In this document: positions 14,234-19,728 of the stretch, one piece after another | How positions within the stretch are numbered: the stretch's first letter is position 1 | Layout of the letters: every line of letters starts with the position of its first letter | From: DASRRB01 sp036732755 | GTDB lineage: Bacteria; Planctomycetota; B15-G4; SIAN01 | Assembly: GCA_036732755.1 (NCBI GenBank) | Contig: DAINBU010000099.1 | Coordinates: 1 to 19,728, forward strand | Reading direction: 5' to 3' | DNA: 19,728 nt | Program-made: the position numbers and the translations under genes | Notes under the pieces: model-generated | What the model was told of the DNA's origin: nothing | The model's input: only the letters and a program-made list of their open reading frames with translations | The model's database searches: none

Positions 14234-15255
14234 CGGCTTCGCTCCGCGGAGGCGGCGGCGGGCGCGGGCGACTCGCGCAGCGCCGGGTTCTCCACCTCGG
14301 TCACGGCGAAGCCGGCCGAGAAGACGCTGTGGCGGAACGCGTCGCCGAGCATGTGCGGCGGGTCGGTGTCGGGCTTGCCCTGGATCCGCCGCCGCAGCCG
14401 CCACAGCGCGAAGCCGGAGAGGTAGGCGAGGTCGACCAGCGCGGCGTAGAGCGCGCCGTGGTTCTTCAGGAAGTGACGGCGGCGCGCCTGGAACCAGTAG
14501 GCCGGGCGGCGCTTGACGATCCGCTCGGCGATCCCGGTCGAGGCGCCCTCGAGGTGGACGACGCGGCTCGCCGGCACGTACCACGTCTCCCAGCCGGCCC
14601 GCTGCGCGCGCAGGCAGAGGTCGATGTCGTCGAAGTAGGTGTAGAGCCCCTCGTCGAGCAGGCCGATCGCGTCGAGCATCGTCCGGCGCAGGATCATGCT
14701 CGCGCCCGAGACCCAGTCGGCGCGGCACTCCGTCGCCGAGGCCGGCATCACGACCGCCCACGGCGCGAGCAGCTTCGAGACGACGCCGAGGCTGAGCCCC
14801 CGGTCGAGCTCGCTCGCGATCCCCTGGAAGCGGAAGGGCGACGCCTGCACCACGCCCGCCGGCGAGAGGAGGCAGCTCCCGGCGATCCCCGCCTTCGGCG
14901 TGCGGTCCATGAAGTCGACCAGCGCCTCGAGGGCGCCGTCGTGCACGAGCGTGTCGGCGTTGAGCAGCAGGAAGTACTCGGGCGGGTCGACCGAGGCCAG
15001 CGCGGCGCGGATCACGAAGTTGTTCCCGCCGGTGAAGCCGCGGTTCGGGTGGACCGAGGAGAGCTCGACCCAGGAGCCCCAGCCGTGCCCGTCGATCTCC
15101 CGCCGCAGCCGCTCGACGTCGGCGGCGCCGGTCCCGTTCTCGCAGACCGCGACCTTCGCGCCCGCCACGCGCCCGATGCGTCCTTCGAGCGAGCGCAGGC
15201 AGTCGATCGTCAGGTCGGTCACGCGGTAGGAGACGATGACGACCAGCAGCTTCAT
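14230..15255 (-). CDS. GT2 family glycosyltransferase, rhamnosyltransferase-like
   Basis: The 341-residue cytoplasmic-side enzyme has the WbbL/rhamnosyltransferase-like pattern: MKLLVVIVSYRVTDLTIDCL at the N-terminus, VCENGTGAADVE (37-48), SSVHPNRGFTGGNNFVIRAA (66-85), YFLLLNADTLV (94-104, DxD-like NAD), ADWVSGASMILRR (179-191), YFDDIDLCLRAQRAGW (207-222) and VVHLEGAST (232-240). A weak hydrophobic patch is near 270-285, and the tail is Ala/Pro-rich. ATG 15255 faces rfbF across 59 bases. It is coupled to the polymerase by a 4-base overlap, so an extension step and polymerisation may be made together. A deoxysugar donor would fit the neighbouring rfbF/RmlC-like genes, but this is inference. 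Confidence 0.92.
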   Translation of the reverse strand: MKLLVVIVSYRVTDLTIDCLRSLEGRIGRVAGAKVAVCENGTGAADVERLRREIDGHGWGSWVELSSVHPNRGFTGGNNFVIRAALASVDPPEYFLLLNADTLVHDGALEALVDFMDRTPKAGIAGSCLLSPAGVVQASPFRFQGIASELDRGLSLGVVSKLLAPWAVVMPASATECRADWVSGASMILRRTMLDAIGLLDEGLYTYFDDIDLCLRAQRAGWETWYVPASRVVHLEGASTGIAERIVKRRPAYWFQARRRHFLKNHGALYAALVDLAYLSGFALWRLRRRIQGKPDTDPPHMLGDAFRHSVFSAGFAVTEVENPALRESPAPAAASAERSR

Positions 15256-15304
15256 CGGGGAGCGACCTCGCAGCGTGGTATCTTGGCGCAGAACGTCAAG
15301 CGCT

Positions 15305-15310
15305 GGGGGA
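15305..15310 (+). promoter_or_regulatory. Ribosome-binding site for rfbF (GTG start)
   Basis: GGGGGA ends 4 bases before GTG 15315. The 59-base divergent gap (15256-15314) shows no convincing -35/-10 pair on either strand by eye. Confidence 0.5.
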
Positions 15311-15314
15311 ATCC

Positions 15315-16118
15315 GTGCCGGAGAGTCATCGGACGTCCGACGTGCCGGTCTTCGTGCTCTGCGGAGGTCTCGGGACCCGTCTCCGCGAGGAGACGGAGCT
15401 GCGCCCCAAGCCGATGGTACCCGTGGGCCACCGCCCCATCCTCTGGCACATCATGCGGAGCTACGCGCGGCACGGCTTCCGCCGCTTCGTGCTCTGCCTC
15501 GGTTACAAGGCCGAGGTGATCAAGGCGTACTTCCTCAATTACGCCGCGTCGAACAGCGACTTCACGGTCGAGCTCAAGACGAACAAGCTCAAGGTCCACT
15601 CGATCGACCACGACGACGACTGGCAGGTGACGCTGGCCGACACCGGCGAGCTGACCATGACCGGCGCCCGCGTCGCACGCGCGGCCGACAAATACCTCGG
15701 CGACGCGACCACCTTCGCGGTGACCTACGGCGACGGCCTCACCGACGCCGACCTCGCGGGCGAGTACCTCTTCCACCGGGAGCAGAAGCGGTTCGGCACG
15801 GTGCTCGGCGTGAATCCGCCGTCGCGCTTCGGCGAGCTCAAGGTCGACGGCCCGCACGTCCAGGAGTTCAGCGAGAAGCCCGACTTCGCGGACGCCTGGA
15901 TCAACGGCGGCTACTTCTTCTTCGAGCGCGGCTTCCTGCCCTACCTCTCGCCCGACGAGAGCTGCGTCCTCGAGCGCGAGCCCCTCGTGCGCCTCGCCCG
16001 CGACCAGCAGCTCAGCATCCACAAGCACCGCGGCTTCTGGGCCTGCATGGACACGCAGCGCGACCGCGAGCAGCTCGAGAAGCTCTGGGCCACCGGCAAG
16101 GCGCCCTGGGCGATCTGA
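15315..16118 (+). CDS. rfbF: Glucose-1-phosphate cytidylyltransferase
   Basis: The 267-residue enzyme should make CDP-glucose from CTP and glucose-1-phosphate, the entry to CDP-deoxysugars. The signature is close to RfbF: VLCGGLGTRLREETELRPKP (14-33, with the GGxGTRL loop and catalytic-site lysine), PILWHIMRSYARHGF (41-55), VLCLGYKAEVIKAYFLNY (59-76), WQVTLADTGELTMTGARV (103-120), TYGDGLTDADL (137-147, metal-binding D140), RFGELKVDG, WINGGYFFFE, and HRGFWACMDTQRDREQLEKL near the end. The length matches the family (about 257). GTG start. It stands alone on the plus strand, divergent from the GT2 gene, and ends 15 bases from the convergent SDR gene. The CDP-glucose 4,6-dehydratase (rfbG) that normally follows is not in this window. 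Confidence 0.93.
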   Translation: MPESHRTSDVPVFVLCGGLGTRLREETELRPKPMVPVGHRPILWHIMRSYARHGFRRFVLCLGYKAEVIKAYFLNYAASNSDFTVELKTNKLKVHSIDHDDDWQVTLADTGELTMTGARVARAADKYLGDATTFAVTYGDGLTDADLAGEYLFHREQKRFGTVLGVNPPSRFGELKVDGPHVQEFSEKPDFADAWINGGYFFFERGFLPYLSPDESCVLEREPLVRLARDQQLSIHKHRGFWACMDTQRDREQLEKLWATGKAPWAI

Positions 16119-16133
16119 CCGGTCCGGGCGGCG

Positions 16134-17072
16134 CTACTTCGCGACGACCTCGCGGTACCACGCCGCCATCTCGTCCCACGCCGCCGCCTCCGACGTCCCG
16201 AGGGCCTTCGCATCGACGGGGTCGGTGTTCACGCGCTCGCGCGGCTCCGGGAAGTCGCGCTGCTCGGCCAGGTCGACCGCGCACGGGAGCTTGAGCCGTG
16301 GCCGCATCGCCTCGGCGACCCGCAGCGTGAACTTCCCCTGGCTCTCGGCGTAGCCGCTCGGGTTGGTCTTCGTGAAGCCGGGCGTCGCGGGGAGCTGCGC
16401 CGCGAAGCGCGCGTACGCCTTCGCGAGCAGCGTCACGTGGATGTTGTCGCGCACGTAGTCGGGGCTCGCGCAGCTCGCCTTCCGGCCCGCGAGCCACTCC
16501 TTCATCAGGTACATGGTGAAGCGCGGCTCTTCCCACGGGCCGAACGGGTTGGGGATCACGTACTTGCCGAGGTGGACGCCGGCGCGCCCGCAATAGAAGC
16601 GGAACGCCTGCGCCGTCATGGTCTTCGAGAGGCCGTACGGCGAGAAGTCGGGCAGCCCCTGCGTGCCCCGGCCCTCGCCGCTCTCGAAGACGCTGCCGGT
16701 CAGGAGCACGCGCCGGCCGCCGCCCGCATGGAACGCCGCGAGCACGGCGTCGAGGCGGCGGACGTTGTTGGCGAGCGCCGCGGCCGCGTCGAAGTCGGGG
16801 CTCTTGTAGTTCGTGACGTCGGCGGCGTGGTGCGCGAGCAGGTCGAAGCCGCCCTGCTTCACCAGCGCGAGGAAGCCGTCGTCGCCGAACGACGCGCCGA
16901 CGACCGGCGTGCAGACCTCGACCACGCGCTCGACGCGGCGGCGGCGCACGGCGTCGGGGTAGTCCTCCGCGCGCTTGCGGAAGGTCGCCGTCACTACGTG
17001 GCCGGCGGCGGCGAGCTCGCGCGCGAACCAGTGGCCGGTGAAGGAGCTCGCACCGGTGAAGAGGATCTTCAC
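16134..17072 (-). CDS. NAD(P)-dependent epimerase/dehydratase (extended SDR)
   Basis: The 312-residue protein is an extended short-chain dehydrogenase acting on a nucleotide sugar. The dinucleotide-binding loop is MKILFTGASSFTGHWFAREL (1-20), with serine for one of the usual glycines; LLTGSVFESGEG (123-134) precedes the active-site pair Y146 and K150 in SPYGLSK; NPFGPWEEPRFTMYLMKEW follows in the substrate part. The TDE-type motif of 4,6-dehydratases is absent, so a 4-reductase or epimerase role is more likely. GTG 17072 overlaps the RmlC-like gene's stop by 4 bases; this is the last gene of a three-gene minus-strand operon. The substrate is uncertain; a CDP- or dTDP-4-keto-deoxysugar would fit its neighbours. 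Confidence 0.87.
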   Translation of the reverse strand: MKILFTGASSFTGHWFARELAAAGHVVTATFRKRAEDYPDAVRRRRVERVVEVCTPVVGASFGDDGFLALVKQGGFDLLAHHAADVTNYKSPDFDAAAALANNVRRLDAVLAAFHAGGGRRVLLTGSVFESGEGRGTQGLPDFSPYGLSKTMTAQAFRFYCGRAGVHLGKYVIPNPFGPWEEPRFTMYLMKEWLAGRKASCASPDYVRDNIHVTLLAKAYARFAAQLPATPGFTKTNPSGYAESQGKFTLRVAEAMRPRLKLPCAVDLAEQRDFPEPRERVNTDPVDAKALGTSEAAAWDEMAAWYREVVAK

Positions 17073-17623
17073 GGCCGTGCGCCGAGGTGCCAGGCCGGCT
17101 CGAAGTCGCGATGCGCGCGATCCTTGTCGGAGACGACGACCGGCGCGAGCGGCCAGCGCAGCGAAAACTTCGCGTCATCGAAGCGCACGCCGCGCTCCTG
17201 CTCGGGCCCGTAGAACTCGTCGACCAGATAGAGCGCCTCGGTGGCGTCCTCGAGCGTGATGAAGCCGTGGGCGAACCCCTTGGGCACGTACATCATGCGC
17301 CGGTTTTCGGCGGTGAGGTCGGCGCCGAACGACTGCCCGAACGTGGGCGAGCCGAGCCGCAGGTCGAGGATCAGGTCGTGCAGCGCGCCGCGGACACAAC
17401 GCACGAGCTTCGTCTCGGCCTTCGGCGCGAGCTGGTAGTGCATGCCGCGCAGCGTCCCTTTTTGCGCGCTGAGCGAGTTGTTGACCTGCACGAAACGGGT
17501 CACGAGGCCGTGCGCGGCGAACTCCTTCTCGCAGAAGACGCGCGCGAAGAAGCCGCGTTCGTCGCCGCGCTTCTCCAGGTCGATCACGTAGGCGCCCTTC
17601 AGCGGCGTCTCGGTGAAGATCAT
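17069..17623 (-). CDS. rfbC: dTDP-4-dehydrorhamnose 3,5-epimerase family protein (RmlC-like)
   Basis: The 184-residue cupin matches RmlC in length and motifs: GDERGFFARVFCEKEF (20-35), FVQVNNSLSAQKGTLRGMHY (44-63, base H62), KLVRCVRGALHDLILDLR (72-89, K72), YVPKGFAHGF (112-121), EFYGPEQERGVRFDD (136-150, acid Y138) and SLRWPL, with aspartates at 166 and 168 near the usual catalytic partner. The residues for epimerisation are present. Whether it acts on a dTDP- or CDP-linked 4-keto sugar, and at C3, C5 or both, cannot be told; with rfbF nearby a CDP-sugar is possible, so the symbol is by family. It overlaps the genes on both sides by 4 bases. Confidence 0.88.
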   Translation of the reverse strand: MIFTETPLKGAYVIDLEKRGDERGFFARVFCEKEFAAHGLVTRFVQVNNSLSAQKGTLRGMHYQLAPKAETKLVRCVRGALHDLILDLRLGSPTFGQSFGADLTAENRRMMYVPKGFAHGFITLEDATEALYLVDEFYGPEQERGVRFDDAKFSLRWPLAPVVVSDKDRAHRDFEPAWHLGARP

Positions 17624-18642
17624 GCGCGTCCCGCTCCAGGAACCGGGGCCAACTGCCCCATCCGGCCCTTCAACGTGCGCAGCCGGACGAACTTCTCGCC
17701 CTCGAAGTCCTGCTTCGAGAAGCCGTGCTCCCCCATCTTGCGGTGCAGCTCCTCCATGCCGGTGACCAGCGAGTACTGCAGCTTGAAGTCGGGGAGCAGC
17801 CGGTTCAGCAAGTCGAACTTCACGCGGTAGTTGCGCGGGTCGTTGCCGACCTCGCCGGTGTAAGCGATCTTCGCGGAGGGCATCAGCCGCTTCACCTGGT
17901 CGCCGACGTCACGGACCTGGAAGTTCTCCCGGTTGTCGCCGACGTTGATCGCACGGTCGTGGATCGCCGCCTTGGGCGCCTTCGCGAAGGCGACGAAGGC
18001 GCGTGCGATGTCGCGGCAGTGGATCAGCGGCCGCCACGGCGTCCCGTCCGACTGGATGCGGATCTCGCCGTACGCGCGCGCCGAGCCGAGCAGGTTGTTC
18101 ACGACGAGGTCGATGCGCAGCATCGGCGAGTGGCCGTAGGCCGTCGCGTTCCTCAGGTAGGCCGGGCTGAAGTTGTCGTCGGCGAGCTTCGAGATCAGCG
18201 ACTCGCTCTCGATCTTCGACTGCGCGTAGGCGGTCAGTGGATTCAGCGGATCGCTCTCGTCGAGGTCGAGCTTGGCGCCCTTGCCGTAGACGCTGCAGCT
18301 CCCGGCGAAGAGGAAGCGCGGCACGCCCGCCTCCTTGGCGAGCTTCGCGAGGCGCACCGAAGCGTCGCGGTTGATCGCGAGCGTGAGCCCGCCGTCGACC
18401 GCCCCCATCGGGTCGTTCGAGAGCGCGGCGAGGTGCATCACGACGTCGCACTTCTCGAGGTCGCGCCGCTCGATCGCGCGCACGTCTTTCTTCAGATCGA
18501 CGTCGGGCGGGACGACCTTCTCCCACTCGCAGCCGTCGAAGAGGCCGAGGTCGCAGCCGACGACGGTGTGCCCCTCCTGCTTCAGCAGGTCGACGAGGTG
18601 GACGCCGATGTAGCCGCGATGGCCGGTGACGAACGCTCTCAC
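17620..18642 (-). CDS. NAD-dependent epimerase/dehydratase family protein (extended SDR)
   Basis: The 340-residue first gene of the minus-strand operon has MRAFVTGHRGYIGVHLVDLL (1-20, TGxxGYxG loop), CDVVMHLAALSNDP (65-78), RFLFAGSCSVYGKG (109-122), and the active pair Y139 and K143 in TAYAQSKIESE. Downstream are LRNATAYGHSPMLRIDLVVN and WRPLIHCRDIARAF, the conserved substrate-binding half of nucleotide-sugar epimerases. The dehydratase TDE motif is replaced by SCSVYG, favouring an epimerase or reductase over a 4,6-dehydratase. GTG 18642 is chosen because the fold begins there and GGAG lies about 8 bases upstream; the frame is open to 18795, but that part is not family-like. It overlaps the RmlC-like gene by 4 bases. 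Confidence 0.9.
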   Translation of the reverse strand: MRAFVTGHRGYIGVHLVDLLKQEGHTVVGCDLGLFDGCEWEKVVPPDVDLKKDVRAIERRDLEKCDVVMHLAALSNDPMGAVDGGLTLAINRDASVRLAKLAKEAGVPRFLFAGSCSVYGKGAKLDLDESDPLNPLTAYAQSKIESESLISKLADDNFSPAYLRNATAYGHSPMLRIDLVVNNLLGSARAYGEIRIQSDGTPWRPLIHCRDIARAFVAFAKAPKAAIHDRAINVGDNRENFQVRDVGDQVKRLMPSAKIAYTGEVGNDPRNYRVKFDLLNRLLPDFKLQYSLVTGMEELHRKMGEHGFSKQDFEGEKFVRLRTLKGRMGQLAPVPGAGRA

Positions 18643-18767
18643 GCTTGCGCTCCGAATCTGCGAGGGAAGCGCGGAACGATACCGGACCGTGCGCGCGGCG
18701 GCTGCCACGCCTTCATCGGCGCCCCGCCTTCGATTGCTGCACTCTTCCGGTCGATGTAAGGTCCGGC

Positions 18768-19728
18768 ATGCGGCGCATCGATCCCGTCGGCGCAATCCTC
18801 GGATCGGGCGCGCTCCTCCTCTTCGTCCTCCTCCCCGCGCTCTGGATCGCGGACGCCTACGGCGCGCTGCGCGACGGCCGGGCGGGCGAGCCGGTCACGG
18901 TCGCGCTCGATGCGCCCGTCGACGCCGCCGCCGTCACCGTCTCCCGCATCAGCCCGCGCGGGAATCGCGTCGCGCTCCCGAACGTGCCCGGCCGCCCGCT
19001 CTGGCCGAGCGGCCACGAGTGGTTCGCCGACCTCGAACTGGCGACCGACGGAGCGACGCTCGCGCAGATCCGCGCCGTGGTCGTCACGATCGGGAGCCGG
19101 CGCTTCGAGTACACGGGCGACGAGCTGCGCGAGCGGTGGACGAAGGCCGCGCAGGAGCAGATCGACCGTGTCGTTCTCCATCCGCCGGCGGAACTCCGCG
19201 CCGAGCGCTCGCGCCTCGAGCGGTTCGCGACGCTCCGGAACTGGCCGGGCGACGCGGCGGTGGTCGGCGACCTCGTCGGAAACGTCCGCGCCTGGCGCGT
19301 GGCGCTGCTTTGCGCGTGGGGTGTGCTGCTGCTCGCGCACGCGCGCGCCGCGCCGGAGCGGCGCGAGAGGATCGCGCGCTTCGCGGCACGCGCCACCGCG
19401 GCGGTCCTCGCGCTCTTCTTGCTCGGCGTGCTGGTGCCGGTCTTCGTCTCGCGGATCGGGCGGCCGCTCAGCAACGAGCACCTCGAAGGAGTGCAGGCGA
19501 CCTGCACGGCGATCTGGGCGAAGCAGGGCGGCGACCTCTTTGCGAATCCCTCGATCGACGGCTGCGGGAACATCTACACGCCCGCCTACTACGTCGTGTG
19601 CGAACTCTGGGGCCGCCTCTTCGGCCTCGGCCTGCCGAGCCTGCGCCTCCTCACGTGGCTTTTCCTGCTGTTCGGTGCGCTCGTCGCGGCCGTGGTCCTA
19701 CGCGAGCTGCGCGCGTTGGGCAGCCACA
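18768..19728 (+). CDS. GT-C type membrane glycosyltransferase-like protein with N-terminal ectodomain, 3' end cut by window edge
   Basis: At least 320 residues are visible and the frame is open to the window end. A first transmembrane segment (about 8-28) is followed by a soluble, beta-rich-looking region (about 30-165), then transmembrane segments near 176-192 and 207-226. The next part, SNEHLEGV (234-241, acidic E237) and YTPAYYVVCELWGRLFG (270-286), followed by LRLLTWLFLLFGALVA, resembles the first outer loop and second helix of the PMT/ArnT (GT39/GT83) group, where an acidic residue acts on a polyprenyl-phosphate sugar. ATG 18768 has AAGG 6 bases upstream. It is divergent from the SDR operon across 125 bases. 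Role inferred: adding a sugar from a lipid-phosphate donor on the outer face. Family moderately sure; function not. Confidence 0.65.
   Translation, partial: MRRIDPVGAILGSGALLLFVLLPALWIADAYGALRDGRAGEPVTVALDAPVDAAAVTVSRISPRGNRVALPNVPGRPLWPSGHEWFADLELATDGATLAQIRAVVVTIGSRRFEYTGDELRERWTKAAQEQIDRVVLHPPAELRAERSRLERFATLRNWPGDAAVVGDLVGNVRAWRVALLCAWGVLLLAHARAAPERRERIARFAARATAAVLALFLLGVLVPVFVSRIGRPLSNEHLEGVQATCTAIWAKQGGDLFANPSIDGCGNIYTPAYYVVCELWGRLFGLGLPSLRLLTWLFLLFGALVAAVVLRELRALGSH

Noticed and set aside
15256..15314. Divergent promoter in the 59-base gap (TTGACG on the minus strand, TATCTT on the plus strand)
   Set aside because: Neither box has a partner at a usual distance, so no promoter was annotated.
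1..19728. CRISPR arrays, tRNA/rRNA genes, insertion sequences, attachment sites or phage genes
   Set aside because: No regularly spaced repeats, RNA gene signatures, transposase motifs or terminal repeats were seen on reading the window. The GT4 relic is the only clear trace of rearrangement.

Overview
This window is an exopolysaccharide / O-antigen type locus from a very GC-rich bacterium. A lipoprotein exporter of the Wza/OPX type and a Wzz-type inner-membrane protein imply two membranes (Gram-negative). Codons end mostly in G or C, and long open frames antisense to genes are common. The architecture of several proteins (a sugar transferase with a decayed GGDEF-like front domain, and a divergent DUF3473 deacetylase) recalls Planctomycetota/Myxococcota-type loci from memory, but nothing here fixes the taxon. 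I see no rRNA, tRNA, insertion sequence or CRISPR array.

Layout: (1) 1-2053, minus strand: a divergent polysaccharide deacetylase (cut by the left edge) behind the initiating sugar transferase. (2) 2054-2595: about 540 bases with no convincing gene, holding inverted repeats and promoter-like boxes. (3) 2596-4973, plus strand: a Wzx-type flippase whose 5' end carries an in-frame amber codon, overlapping a GT2 glycosyltransferase. (4) 4983-5876, minus strand: a second GT2, convergent with the previous gene. (5) 6078-12815, plus strand: a run of six genes: Wza-like exporter, Wzz-like co-polymerase, BY-kinase-like ATPase, NodB deacetylase, GT4 glycosyltransferase and SGNH hydrolase-like protein. 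(6) 12814-12960: a small relic of another GT4 gene. (7) 12899-15255, minus strand: an O-antigen polymerase/ligase-like membrane protein and a rhamnosyltransferase-like GT2. (8) 15315-16118, plus strand: glucose-1-phosphate cytidylyltransferase (rfbF). (9) 16134-18642, minus strand: two SDR enzymes around an RmlC-like epimerase, chained by 4-base overlaps. (10) 18768 to the right edge, plus strand: a GT-C type membrane protein, incomplete.

Read together, the genes cover the Wzx/Wzy-dependent route. The sugar transferase primes the lipid carrier. GT2 and GT4 enzymes extend the repeat unit. The RfbF/SDR/RmlC-like group makes or edits a nucleotide deoxysugar. The flippase moves the unit across the membrane, the Wzy-like protein polymerises it, the Wzz-like and Wza-like proteins set length and export, and deacetylase/SGNH proteins tailor it.

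The most interesting points are these. Three proteins keep a recognisable fold but have lost catalytic or signature residues (deacetylase at 1-806, GGDEF-like domain of the sugar transferase, BY-kinase-like ATPase). An amber codon interrupts the natural start of the flippase. A GT4 gene fossil with an internal deletion lies between convergent genes. The Wzz-like protein has a cysteine cluster. The rfbF module lacks its expected dehydratase in this window.
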